From: Bacillus_CJ salitolerans
Lineage (GTDB): Bacteria > Bacillota > Bacilli > Bacillales > SA4
Direction: 5' to 3'
Length of the DNA: 64,000 nt
Assembly: GCF_042680805.1 (NCBI RefSeq)
Contig: NZ_JBHUEM010000011.1
Location: 1-64,000, forward strand
The translations under genes and the position numbers were made by a program. The notes beneath the pieces are model-generated. The model saw nothing but the letters and a program-made list of their open reading frames with translations, searched no databases and was not told the origin of the DNA. How positions within the stretch are numbered: the first letter of the stretch is position 1; the number at the start of each line of letters is the position of its first letter. Positions 27,735 to 36,625 of the stretch are shown here, in pieces.

Positions 27735-27768
27735 AAAGGACTCAGAAACAAAACTTTCTGAGTCCTTT
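27735..27768 (+). terminator. Terminator of the SpoIIP-family gene
   Basis: AAAGGACTCAGAAA pairs perfectly with TTTCTGAGTCCTTT (14 bp) around a 6-base loop, followed by ATATTTTAC. Confidence 0.85.
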
Positions 27769-27999
27769 ATATTTTACTTATGCATTGACAAATGGTATTA
27801 AGCATTCTCTCTACTAGCAAAAACTTATTTATAAATTTCTTCAAAACCATAGCATTTAATAAATTTAGCGAAAAACTTAAGCCTCTTAAATCTAAAAAAA
27901 ACACGGAGGACATAAAACATGCAAGAAGGAGAACTCCCCAATTCGTCTACCATTTTTCATTAACGTTTTATCTAGAATATTACATAGTCTTCAGAATCA

Positions 28000-28160
28000 T
28001 TATGAGCTTATGGGAGTGTAAAAAGTAAACGTGGTTCCTATTCCTACTTTACTTAATTCAATAATGAGCTTAACTATAGACAAGCCAAGTCCATGCCCGT
28101 CTTTTTGGTTCGTGCTCTATCCTTTATAAAATCGTTTAAACACTTCGTTGTACATGAATA
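28000..28160 (-). pseudogene. C-terminal relic of a sensor histidine kinase
   Basis: The minus strand reads NEVFKRFYKG, a TAG stop, STNQKDGHGLGLSIVKLIIE, then LSKVGIGTTFTF and a TAA at 28000-28002. These are the F and G2 boxes and C-terminal strand of a histidine-kinase ATPase domain. There is an internal stop and an apparent small deletion before VGIGTTFTF, and the rest of the kinase is missing. It lies between SpoIIP and the copper-linked plus-strand genes, so a two-component system was probably lost here. The remainder of 27,780-28,200 holds no intact gene. Confidence 0.7.
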
Positions 28161-28217
28161 TTTCCAATTACATTTATGAAAAATAATAGTTGTTATTAAG
28201 TAATAGGAGGAATTGGA

Positions 28218-28379
28218 ATGCAGAATATTAATAAGACAGAGCTCCAAGCTTGTATAAATGAGTGCGAAAGTGCACTTTCTCATTTACAAAGTGCGATGAA
28301 TAAAGTAACAAATGAAAAGCTTCAACATGCTGCTAGAGACCTTGAACAATGTATTTCTGAATGTAGAAGTATGCTTTAA
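28218..28379 (+). CDS. 53-residue helical protein with two CxxxC motifs
   Basis: A small frame behind a strong TAGGAGG (7 bases before the ATG). The protein is predicted as two amphipathic helices. Each carries Cys-x3-Cys (QACINECESAL and EQCISECRSML), so four cysteines would line one face of a helical hairpin. Csp-type copper storage proteins use Cys-rich four-helix bundles; a dimer of this hairpin would look similar. That resemblance and the copper-island location suggest metal binding, but I do not recognise the exact family. It ends in its own terminator. Confidence 0.75.
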   Translation: MQNINKTELQACINECESALSHLQSAMNKVTNEKLQHAARDLEQCISECRSML

Positions 28380-28393
28380 CCAGCAAGAAATGT

Positions 28394-28432
28394 AACAGGG
28401 AAGATAGACTTCCCTGTTATTTAAGTTTTTTT
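28394..28432 (+). terminator. Terminator of the CxxxC mini-protein
   Basis: AACAGGGAAG pairs perfectly with CTTCCCTGTT (10 bp), followed by ATTTAAGTTTTTTT. Confidence 0.88.
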
Positions 28433-28463
28433 CATCTAATAAAGAGAAACGTGGTGAGATCCT

Positions 28464-29783
28464 ATGCTAAAAGATATTAAGCAATTAGAAAAGCCGCTTA
28501 TCATACTCCTAATTGGCGTATTACTTTCCCATTTAGGAACCTATATGGTTTTACCAATGTTGCCAATTATTTTGACGACAGATACAAACCTAACAGTCAT
28601 CCAAATCGGGACAATCTTAGCGAGTATTGCAATCGCCTTTCAATTTGGAAGTATAATCGGCGGAATATTAGCTGATCGTATAGGTAGAAGATTTGTGATT
28701 GGGCTCGGTGCATTAGTAGGAGGAATTGGAATTTTTGGTTTTGGTATTTTTTCTAGTTATAGCTTGTTCCTAATTTCAGCTATCACGATGGGAATTGGAA
28801 ATGGATTAAATGCACCCTCCACCAAAGCAGCAATAGCCGCGTTAGCCTCAGGTGAAACTCAAACAACCGCCTTTTCATTTCGGGGAATTGCAGCTAATAT
28901 CGGAACTGCATCAGCAGGGTTGATTATATTCTTTTTGATTGCGGAGTCATCAAAGTTTATTTTTTGGATTGCAGGGATTATTTATATTTTACTCACTATC
29001 AAAAGTTGGACTCTGTTACCTAAAAATTGTGGAGATGGACCATGTCCCATTTTACCAGTGGGGGCTTATAAAGAAGTATTTAAAAATAGACCATTTATTA
29101 TTTTTAGTTTTGTAAGTATTCTAATTTGGGCCCTATATGCACAATTGTCCTTTGCCTTACCGTTAAGAGCGACAGAGGTTTTATCCGAACCTAAAAACGT
29201 AGCATTAATATGGACATTAAACAGCTTTATTGTTATTACTTCTCAGGGTCTCATTACTCGTAAGGTTATTAGTCGAGTTCATCCATTAACTGCATTAAGT
29301 GCTGGTGTCACTTTTATAGGCTTTGGAGTTGGGTCCCTCTATTTTTCTCATTCATTTATCTACTTAGCCGTAAGTGGATTTATATTTGTGATTGGTGAAA
29401 TGTTAATACTGCCTACAATTGATAGTATGATATCACAATTATCGAAGGCTGAGTTAATTGGGGTATTCTTTGCCCTTGCTAATGTCGTATCGGGCCTAGG
29501 TGAAGCTGGAGGTAAATCTATAGGTGGTGGGCTTTTATCAAATGGAGTAAACAATGCACTACCTTGGATCATATTTTCTATTACTGGCGTTTTATTATCC
29601 ATTATCATTTTATTATTAAAAAAATGGGAGCCACTTAACACATCATTAAAGAAAGCAGCAGTCAAAAATGATCGGCCGATACAAGCTCCCCATGTTACCA
29701 TTGAAACTTCGCACACACGTACACATCCTTATAACAACTGGGAACAAGAAGTGTTTTTTAGACACAGACCAAAAACGGAGTAA
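28464..29783 (+). CDS. MFS transporter
   Basis: A 439-residue permease with about twelve transmembrane helices. The MFS signature between helices 2 and 3 is GGILADRIGRRFVIGLGAL; helix 5 has the GNGLNAPSTKAAIAAL pattern. A long polar C-terminal tail (about 400-439) contains several His and basic residues. The substrate is unknown; resemblance to drug and metal exporters is only general. The next gene follows 15 bp later, so they form a pair, and that partner carries a His-rich metal-type domain. Metal or metallophore export is one idea among several. Confidence 0.88.
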   Translation: MLKDIKQLEKPLIILLIGVLLSHLGTYMVLPMLPIILTTDTNLTVIQIGTILASIAIAFQFGSIIGGILADRIGRRFVIGLGALVGGIGIFGFGIFSSYSLFLISAITMGIGNGLNAPSTKAAIAALASGETQTTAFSFRGIAANIGTASAGLIIFFLIAESSKFIFWIAGIIYILLTIKSWTLLPKNCGDGPCPILPVGAYKEVFKNRPFIIFSFVSILIWALYAQLSFALPLRATEVLSEPKNVALIWTLNSFIVITSQGLITRKVISRVHPLTALSAGVTFIGFGVGSLYFSHSFIYLAVSGFIFVIGEMLILPTIDSMISQLSKAELIGVFFALANVVSGLGEAGGKSIGGGLLSNGVNNALPWIIFSITGVLLSIIILLLKKWEPLNTSLKKAAVKNDRPIQAPHVTIETSHTRTHPYNNWEQEVFFRHRPKTE

Positions 29784-29798
29784 AAAGGGAGGAAAAGG

Positions 29799-30524
29799 AT
29801 GCAGCAACATCACGAACACTCGAACCAACAACATCAACAAAAGACAAATGTTCTGGTCGGGGATGTAGAAGTACTTATTTCATCCCATCAGGACTCCTTA
29901 AATATTAAAGTTTGTGAAAAAACCGGTTTGAACCCAAAATTATTACGATCACACGAAAAAATCATGCATCTTATTATCGTTAGTAAGGATTTAGAAGAAT
30001 TTCATCACCTTCATCCTGCACAATTAACTGAAAATGAGTTTAGTGTAGATGTTTCCTTATCAAATAAAGAGTATGTTGCATTTGTCGATATCAAGCCAGA
30101 AGGAATGAATTATTCCATAAAACCTATACCAATCGTCATTGAGGGCAGAGAAAATCCTGACATACCTTCACAATCTAAATTAAAAAAAGATATAAATACA
30201 ACAAGAGAATTAAATGGAAAGATAGTTGAACTACATTCAAGCCCTTTAGTTGTTGGGGAGGATATCACCTTTCGATTTGACCTAAAAAATGCGACCCCGA
30301 TGCCCTATTTAGGTGCATTAGGACATGTGGTAATTATCGATGAAAAAATTCAACAATTCATTCATGTCCATCCACTTAATGAAGATAAACCTATTTTTGT
30401 AGCACATTTTAAAAAAGCAGGTCTTTATAAAATGTGGGCAGAATTTATACTTGACAATGAGTTGTTAGCATTTCCATTTGTAGTTCAGGTGACAAATATT
30501 TTGATGAAGCAGGGGATTCATTAA
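29799..30524 (+). CDS. Cytosolic His-rich YtkA-like tandem-domain protein
   Basis: A 241-residue paralogue of the C-terminal about 190 residues of the exported fusion at 20,979-22,892. Compare EKIMHLIIVSKDLEEFHHLH with EKLMHLIVHSEDLSVFQHLH, and GALGHVVIIDEKIQQFIHVH with GANGHVVIVSKNGQEYLHSH. The first 14 residues are mostly His and Gln (MQQHHEHSNQQHQQ). No signal peptide or transmembrane helix is visible, so it probably stays in the cytosol, unlike its relative. Histidine pairs at matching places in both repeats suggest copper or other metal binding. It is coupled to the MFS gene 15 bp upstream by a GGGAGG site. Confidence 0.75.
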   Translation: MQQHHEHSNQQHQQKTNVLVGDVEVLISSHQDSLNIKVCEKTGLNPKLLRSHEKIMHLIIVSKDLEEFHHLHPAQLTENEFSVDVSLSNKEYVAFVDIKPEGMNYSIKPIPIVIEGRENPDIPSQSKLKKDINTTRELNGKIVELHSSPLVVGEDITFRFDLKNATPMPYLGALGHVVIIDEKIQQFIHVHPLNEDKPIFVAHFKKAGLYKMWAEFILDNELLAFPFVVQVTNILMKQGIH

Positions 30525-30537
30525 TAATCCCCTGCTT
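30507..30537 (+). terminator. Terminator of the MFS/His-rich pair
   Basis: AAGCAGGGGATT pairs perfectly with AATCCCCTGCTT (12 bp), followed by TACTATTCCTT. The stem includes the last sense codons and the stop codon. Confidence 0.8.
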
Positions 30538-30604
30538 TACTATTCCTTGTATAATCTCTAACAGTGTTGGTAACTCATTTACATTTACCATCCTAGAAAA
30601 ATTA

Positions 30605-30628
30605 AAAGAGAAGATTAACCTTCTCTTT
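30605..30628 (-). terminator. Probable minJ terminator
   Basis: AAAGAGAAG and CTTCTCTTT form a 9-bp stem; on the minus strand it is followed by TAATTTTTC. It lies about 145 bp after the minJ stop. Confidence 0.55.
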
Positions 30629-30771
30629 GTTGATTAAATAGTATAATCCCTATAATTTTTAACCGGATATCATAATTAAAGCAATTAAATAACAAATTAT
30701 TCAATTTATATATAAACACTTTCAATTAACTATGAGAAAATTTATTCATTCAGGTTAATTATAAAAATCAA

Positions 30772-31959
30772 TCACCCAACCTGCTCCCGATCTACTGTTT
30801 TTTCCTCATCCACGAACAGAATTCCTAATTCATGATGCTCTCCATCATATAATGCACGTTGAACGAGGCGAAGCTCTCCATTCGTATCGATGACCTCCAG
30901 CTTAGCGAAGGCACGATTCTTCTGAAGTGAATAATAAAACTCATCTACACTCGCGACGGAAACACCATTCACCTTCGTGATGATCTCTCCAACTTGCAAG
31001 GCCATTTTTTCAGCTGGAGACTTTGGAATAACACCTAATATGACAAGTCCATGCCCTCTTCTTGAGAAGTATAGATAATCGTCATCTTGGACCCGGTGCT
31101 GAATCGAAATTAGCTCTCTACCAATCATCGCAAGTAGTGCAGTAGCAATTCCCATTAATGGCATCCAATACGTAACAATAGCCAATACGATCATAAAAAC
31201 AGCTAAAGCCATTACCTTTCTACCTGTGTAGAAAATCGATTCTTGTGGTAGACTTCCTTTTATCTTTTGGTAAAACCCTATACTAAACGGCACTAAACAT
31301 AAAGCATATGATTCTTGTCCAATTGATAGCAATGGCCACCAATCAAACACAGACGTAACTGCATCTCCTGGAAGAAGAACAAACATTGGAATCATCCATA
31401 ATCGATTGACAACATGAACGCCGATGATTCTACCTCGCCTACTTCTCTCAAGCCTAGGTGAACTTAATTGTGAACCATTTCTCATAATTAAATACGCTTC
31501 TGTTGCTAGCAGCATAGCAAGAAGGGCTGCAAATGAGGCTGGGTGAATGAGGCTTAAATCATGTAACAACGTATCAACCATATGGTTCCCAGTTTCCCAC
31601 TGTGGTAAGGATAGAGAGAATAATAAGGCTAACCCTATGACAAACGCTGGTGATAACCAACGAAAGCGAATGGTCAAACTAAACACAACAGTCAGGGTCG
31701 CAATAAGAACGATCCCACCAACAGGTATCACAATGCCTAACCCAATCGTAAATAAAGAAAGGACTAGACCAGGTAACAGACCGTTTGTTATTGCATACTT
31801 CCACTCACTAACTGCATCGAATATACGAATATGAAAGTGTCTACGCTCCTGCTTTACACGATTAAACCCAATGATTAGAGACAAGATCACTACCAGATAA
31901 AAAATAGGATGGAGAAAAAAACGTCCAACACCTGTAATAAATTCAACGAACCAATCCAC
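30772..31959 (-). CDS. minJ: MinJ-type division-site PDZ membrane protein
   Basis: A 395-residue membrane protein, close to B. subtilis MinJ in length. About seven to eight transmembrane helices cover residues 15-280; a PDZ domain follows (about 295-385) with GLVILGVIPKSPAEKMALQVGEIITKVNGVSVASVDEF-type features. MinJ links DivIVA to MinD and so keeps the Min system at poles and septa. The position two genes from ftsEX next to ctpB matches Bacillus. It starts at GTG after GGTGAG. Confidence 0.85.
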   Translation of the reverse strand: MDWFVEFITGVGRFFLHPIFYLVVILSLIIGFNRVKQERRHFHIRIFDAVSEWKYAITNGLLPGLVLSLFTIGLGIVIPVGGIVLIATLTVVFSLTIRFRWLSPAFVIGLALLFSLSLPQWETGNHMVDTLLHDLSLIHPASFAALLAMLLATEAYLIMRNGSQLSSPRLERSRRGRIIGVHVVNRLWMIPMFVLLPGDAVTSVFDWWPLLSIGQESYALCLVPFSIGFYQKIKGSLPQESIFYTGRKVMALAVFMIVLAIVTYWMPLMGIATALLAMIGRELISIQHRVQDDDYLYFSRRGHGLVILGVIPKSPAEKMALQVGEIITKVNGVSVASVDEFYYSLQKNRAFAKLEVIDTNGELRLVQRALYDGEHHELGILFVDEEKTVDREQVG

Positions 31960-32094
31960 ATTCTCACCGCCTTACGCAAGTAACACGTATTTATCCTTTA
32001 TTTTATCAAAACCAAACGTTACAGTAATTGTTTTTTATTGCCAGCTATCCGGATTTTCCAGTTTCTAGCATATAAAAATTTTGTTTAAAAACAA

Positions 32095-32128
32095 AAAAGT
32101 ACACCCAAATGTAGTTGGGTATACTTTT
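32095..32128 (-). terminator. Terminator of ctpB
   Basis: AAAAGTACACCCAA pairs with TTGGGTATACTTTT (one mismatch) around a 6-base loop; on the minus strand it runs into TTGTTTTTAAAC. It separates ctpB from minJ. Confidence 0.8.
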
Positions 32129-32159
32129 CGACAAGTAGGATCGTTGTTCCTGCTTTTAA

Positions 32160-33617
32160 TTAGAATAATGATTTAATAGCAGTTTCAAGCTGGATATCAT
32201 TTTGTTGATTGCGGATTTTTTCAATGATCGCTTGCTCAAGCTTGCTTGCTGTCTCGGTGGTGATAGTTCCTGTTTGTTCAAGTCCAGCTGTCTGTTGGAA
32301 TGCTTTTACAGCTGTTACTGTTTCTTGTCCGAAATAACCGTCTTCACGTCCAGGATTAAAACCTAAGCCCTTGAGCATTTTTTGAGCATTTTTAATACTC
32401 TCATTGTTCATATCAAACGTTAATGGCTTTTCAACCTGAAGTGGGTTTACATAATAAAACTCAGGTTGATTAACAGGAATTGTTGGTTCTACTCCTTTTT
32501 CATGAATCCAATTTCCATCAGGGGTTAACCACTTAAAGAATGTTAATTTAATGTTGCTTCCATCCCCCATCGGAACAGCCTGTTGTACCGTACCTTTTCC
32601 AAAGGACGTTTTCCCAACAACATCATATCCACCAGCTTCCTTCATGGCTGCAGCCATAATTTCAGAAGCAGATGCACTTCCCTCATCAATCAGAACAGAT
32701 ATCGGATATGGTTTCTTTTCCGTGATAGAAGAGAAGAATCGTTTCTTTTCACCCGTTCTTTCTTCAATTTGTACGTATGGTTTATCCTTTGGTAGGAAAA
32801 GCTTTAGCATTTGTTCAACACTTTCTAAATACCCACCTGGATTTCCTCTAACATCTATAACAAGACCGTCCATACCTTGGTCCTCTAAACTTTTTATCGC
32901 TTGCTCAAAATCAGCTGCTGTATCTGAAGAGAAGGATGTCACTTCTACATAACCAACCTTCTTTCCGTTATATTCCTTCATTTCTGGATAAACCGTCTCA
33001 AGTGGTATTTCATCACGTGTAACTGGAATTGTTAAAACGTCATTAACTCCTGGACGGAGAATATCCAATTCAACCACTGAACCTTTTTCGCCACGGATTT
33101 TTAGAACTGCTTCATATAAATCTAAGCCTTCAAGGCTTTCCCCATCTACTTTTAACACTTGATCATTCGACTTTAAACCTGCTTTTTCAGCTGGCGAATT
33201 TTTAAATGGAGCTACAATGGTTACCTTACCATCTACCATACTAACCTCTGCTCCAATACCTTCAAAGGAAGACTCTAGATTTTGAGAAAATTGCTCCGCA
33301 GTTTCAGCATCCATATAAACGGAATATGGATCCCCAAGCTTACCAAGCATCCCCTCGATTGCCCCTTCAATTAACTCTTCTCCCTCAATCTTCTTTACGT
33401 AATTAGCAGAAATTAAATCATATGCTTGCTTTACCTTATCAAATCCAACAGGCTCTGTACCATTTCCATCCGTTTTGTATTGTGACTCACCTGTTTCTTC
33501 TCTAACGCCCTGTTCCAATGGAGATTCACTTCCAAATCGGTCCATAACCAGGTACGTTCCCCCGCTTCCTACTAGTAGGGATACTGCCATTAACAGTGCT
33601 GTGACTTTCTGGTTCAT
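32160..33617 (-). CDS. ctpB: CtpB-type carboxy-terminal processing protease
   Basis: I start at 33617 (485 residues, MNQKVTALLMAVSLL) because GAGGAGG lies 6 bases upstream; longer starts sit on or before that site. An N-terminal anchor (about 5-25) is followed by PDZ (about 105-185), the S41 domain with nucleophile in DEGSASASEI and general-base Lys in GKTSFGKGTVQ, and a C-terminal peptidoglycan-binding domain (about 405-465; LKGLGFNPGREDGYFGQETV). CtpB cleaves SpoIVFA and feeds sigma-K activation in B. subtilis sporulation. The minJ neighbourhood supports the assignment. Confidence 0.93.
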   Translation of the reverse strand: MNQKVTALLMAVSLLVGSGGTYLVMDRFGSESPLEQGVREETGESQYKTDGNGTEPVGFDKVKQAYDLISANYVKKIEGEELIEGAIEGMLGKLGDPYSVYMDAETAEQFSQNLESSFEGIGAEVSMVDGKVTIVAPFKNSPAEKAGLKSNDQVLKVDGESLEGLDLYEAVLKIRGEKGSVVELDILRPGVNDVLTIPVTRDEIPLETVYPEMKEYNGKKVGYVEVTSFSSDTAADFEQAIKSLEDQGMDGLVIDVRGNPGGYLESVEQMLKLFLPKDKPYVQIEERTGEKKRFFSSITEKKPYPISVLIDEGSASASEIMAAAMKEAGGYDVVGKTSFGKGTVQQAVPMGDGSNIKLTFFKWLTPDGNWIHEKGVEPTIPVNQPEFYYVNPLQVEKPLTFDMNNESIKNAQKMLKGLGFNPGREDGYFGQETVTAVKAFQQTAGLEQTGTITTETASKLEQAIIEKIRNQQNDIQLETAIKSLF

Positions 33618-33788
33618 CAACATCCTCCTCACCCACATCCAAGTTACAGTTATGTACTATTGTAAAACGAATAGACAAAAAATACACTTTTTTTGTACAA
33701 AAAAGCACCACACATGCAAAAGTGCGATGCCCTTACTATGTATTATGTCACGCTTGTACGAAATATGAGTAAAAGCTTGTACATTGTA

Positions 33789-35195
33789 TCATAGTACATG
33801 ATTAAATGGAAACGAAATGGTAACAATCGTCCCTTCTCCGCATTGACTTTGAATATCGATAGAACCTCCGTGATTTTCAATAATTTGCTCCGTCACCATG
33901 AGACCAAGACCTGTTCCCGAAGGTTTAGTCGTAAAGAAAGGTTCAAAGATTTCGGCTAAGATTTCCTCTGGAATGCCTTCTCCTTCATCTTCCACCTGAA
34001 GAGTTACCGCCTCTTTTTCATACGTTACATCTATCCTGATAGAACCACCATTCTCCATACTTTCTATTGAATTTTTTAGAATATTAATGATCACTTGTTT
34101 GATTTGCGTTTGAACACAAGATATGAATACCTCTTGAATCGCATAATTTTTTTCAATTAATATTTTTTTCGTCAAAGCTTCTACTTCAATTAATACAATT
34201 ACCTCATCTAGTAGCTGAATGAGATTCGCTTTGCTAAAATGCTGAGGATGTTCTTTAGCTAACGAGAGTAACTCTCCCGATATCATCTCAATCCGTTCAA
34301 TTTCACTTAACATAATCGGGAGAAACTGCTCCAAAGACGTGACGTCTTTTAGCCCAAGCTGGAGAAAGCCTTTTAACGAGGTTAAAGGGTTTCTTATTTC
34401 ATGTGCAATACCGGAAGCTAATTGACCGACGGTAGAAAGCTTCTCTGAACGAATCATCATTTGATGATTCAAGTTTCTTTCCGTAATATCTCGAAAGATA
34501 ACTTGAACAGCTGGTACGCCTTTATAAACGGTTGGAAACCCGATTATTTCAATATCGATTGTCTTTCCAGCAAGCGTTAACATGACTTGTTCCATTAGCT
34601 CAGGTATTTCATGATCATATATAATTCGATTCATCCGCTCTATGCATATCTCATGAAAATCAGGATGCAAAAACGTAAAGATATGCTTGCCAATGATATC
34701 TTCTTTTTTCTTGCCTCCTAAAACCTCAACACCAGCAGGGTTAATGAACACAAAGGTGTCATCAATGACTACGCCAATACTATCTAATGAGTTTTCAATT
34801 AGACTTTTATAGCTTTCTTGGATCTCCTTTACCTGCCTCGCTGTTTGCTTCTGGTTTGTTAGGTTCGTCAGCGCCATATAAGTAGCTCGTTTATGTTTGA
34901 AAAGAATAGGAGTTGATTGAACACCAATATCTATTCGACTTCCGTCACATGTTACCCACACTGCTTCAAGTAGACTTTCATTTTGCTCTGATTTGATATG
35001 TATAGGGTCTAAAAATTGATGTAAATCTTGTCCTATCAATTCATCTATAGTTTCCGCTTTTAAGAGCTTAGCGGCAGCCTCGTTGGCAAAAACAAGTTTG
35101 TTCTCTTGAGTGACCATGATTGCATTTGACATGTTGACAAGAAAATCAGAGGCTTCCCATACCGGCAATGGAGAGTCGTTCATTTTTATCGTCAT
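33789..35195 (-). CDS. Soluble PAS-PAS sensor histidine kinase
   Basis: A 468-residue kinase with no transmembrane helix. Two PAS domains (about 15-120 and 135-240) lead to HisKA with ASGIAHEIRNPLTSLKGFLQL and HATPase with NILKNSIESMENGGSI, DEGEGIPEEI and GTGLGLMVTEQII. This layout is typical of Bacillus kinases that feed the sporulation phosphorelay (KinA/KinE-like), which is a guess here; no response regulator is adjacent. It lies between the ftsEX-hydrolase operon and ctpB, with a terminator before it. AAGGTG supports the start. Confidence 0.9.
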   Translation of the reverse strand: MTIKMNDSPLPVWEASDFLVNMSNAIMVTQENKLVFANEAAAKLLKAETIDELIGQDLHQFLDPIHIKSEQNESLLEAVWVTCDGSRIDIGVQSTPILFKHKRATYMALTNLTNQKQTARQVKEIQESYKSLIENSLDSIGVVIDDTFVFINPAGVEVLGGKKKEDIIGKHIFTFLHPDFHEICIERMNRIIYDHEIPELMEQVMLTLAGKTIDIEIIGFPTVYKGVPAVQVIFRDITERNLNHQMMIRSEKLSTVGQLASGIAHEIRNPLTSLKGFLQLGLKDVTSLEQFLPIMLSEIERIEMISGELLSLAKEHPQHFSKANLIQLLDEVIVLIEVEALTKKILIEKNYAIQEVFISCVQTQIKQVIINILKNSIESMENGGSIRIDVTYEKEAVTLQVEDEGEGIPEEILAEIFEPFFTTKPSGTGLGLMVTEQIIENHGGSIDIQSQCGEGTIVTISFPFNHVL

Positions 35196-35291
35196 GCTTT
35201 TTCACCTTGTCTTAACATTATATTAGACTCATTATACATCACTTCGCGGTAATAGAGCATGAAATTTCTGAAAAATCTAGTGCCCACAAAA

Positions 35292-35317
35292 AACCACAAC
35301 CTTTTTTGGTTGTGGTT
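35292..35317 (-). terminator. Terminator of the ftsE-ftsX-hydrolase operon
   Basis: AACCACAACC pairs perfectly with GGTTGTGGTT around a 6-base loop; on the minus strand it is followed by a T6 run. Confidence 0.88.
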
Positions 35318-35324
35318 AGTGAAA

Positions 35325-36557
35325 TTAAAAATTAATATATTTTCTCGGATCAACGGAGTTCGATTTACTTTCATTCCAGCCACCCTTATGAAGCTCAAAA
35401 TGTAAGTGAGCACCAAAGGAATGCCCTGTGTTCCCCATGTATCCTAGACGTTGACCTTGCTGGACTGATTGGCCATCTGATACTTCTCTATTTTCTAAGT
35501 GAGCATATACAGTTGTATAAATTTGGCCTTTTACACTATGAGCAATGAACACAACATTCCCATAGCTTGAAGAGTAATAAGAACGTATAACTGTACCATC
35601 AGCTGCGGCTACAACTGGAACGTTACTACCACGCTTTCCAATATCCACTCCAGCATGGAGTCTTCCCCAGCGTTGTCCGTAATTAGAGGTGACTGGACCT
35701 GCAGATGGTCTAATGAAGTTACCAGAGCCACCATAACTAGCCTGCTGGTTCTTCCTTCTTTCTTCCTCTTCCCGTTTTTTTATACGCTCTAATTCCTTAT
35801 TAAACGCTGCTTCTTGCGCTTTTAAAATCTCTTCTTCATCTTCAATTTGATGAATTTCCTCCTGAAGCATTTCTTCTTGAACTTGTAGCTCCTTCATCAG
35901 CTGTTCTTTCTGTTCACTTTGTCTTTGTTGATCGGCTAATAGATTCTCGAGCTGCGCTAGTTTTTCACCAAGCTGTTGCAATAGCTGCTTCATCTCGGCC
36001 TGTTTCTGCTCGAGCAATAGCTTGTCCTCTTCGTGCTTTTGTAATATTTCTTTATCTGCTCGGAAAATGGTGGTAACAGCATTCACACGATCGATAAAAT
36101 CGCTGAAGCTTTGAGCACCTAGGACAACATCAAGATACTGCACAACCCCCCCCGAAACTTGAAGAGAACGCACACGTTCTTTTAATAGCTCATTTCTCTT
36201 TTCAATACGTTCTGTAACATCGACAATTTCTAGTTCAAGCTTTTGAATTTCTTCTTCCGCAACTTTAATTTCCTCTTGCTTTTCTCGTATATGTGCGCCT
36301 GTCTCCGCTTGAGCTAAATCGAGTCGTTCTATTTCTTTATATAGCTTTTGTTGCTTCGCTTCAATTTCTGCAATTTCATTTTCAGCATTCTCTTTGTTTT
36401 GTTGTAGTTCAGATTGTCTTTGATCTACTTCTTTCTTTTGTTGAATAATCTCAGATTTGGTGTTGGCTGAAACCACATCTAAAAAGTATGGTGTTGAGAT
36501 AAAACCACTTAATCCAGTAATAAACACAACGACTAAAACGAATAATCTCCTCTTCAA
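35325..36557 (-). CDS. EnvC/PcsB-like coiled-coil M23 peptidase
   Basis: A 410-residue exported protein: signal peptide (about 1-30), a long coiled coil (about 32-265), a Ser/Gly linker, and an M23 LytM domain (about 290-405). Zinc-site motifs are GRLHAGVDIG (HxxxD) and SFGAHLHFELH (HxH). In other bacteria FtsEX activates coiled-coil hydrolases (EnvC, PcsB, CwlO) at the division site or side wall. Here the gene follows ftsX by 68 bp in one operon, so it is probably the FtsEX partner. It could be a direct endopeptidase or an activator. Translation starts at TTG behind AAGGGGG. Confidence 0.9.
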   Translation of the reverse strand: MKRRLFVLVVVFITGLSGFISTPYFLDVVSANTKSEIIQQKKEVDQRQSELQQNKENAENEIAEIEAKQQKLYKEIERLDLAQAETGAHIREKQEEIKVAEEEIQKLELEIVDVTERIEKRNELLKERVRSLQVSGGVVQYLDVVLGAQSFSDFIDRVNAVTTIFRADKEILQKHEEDKLLLEQKQAEMKQLLQQLGEKLAQLENLLADQQRQSEQKEQLMKELQVQEEMLQEEIHQIEDEEEILKAQEAAFNKELERIKKREEEERRKNQQASYGGSGNFIRPSAGPVTSNYGQRWGRLHAGVDIGKRGSNVPVVAAADGTVIRSYYSSSYGNVVFIAHSVKGQIYTTVYAHLENREVSDGQSVQQGQRLGYMGNTGHSFGAHLHFELHKGGWNESKSNSVDPRKYINF

Positions 36558-36625
36558 CGCCTGTTTCCCCCTTCACCTTTTTCAACCTTCTTCACATTCC
36601 TAGTAAAATGTAACCATTTAATCTA

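Noticed and set aside
27792..28028. 78-codon plus-strand frame
   Set aside because: No ribosome site; the opposite strand holds a readable kinase relic at its end.
35192..35416. 74-codon minus-strand frame
   Set aside because: Overlaps the M23 peptidase C-terminus and a terminator; not protein-like.
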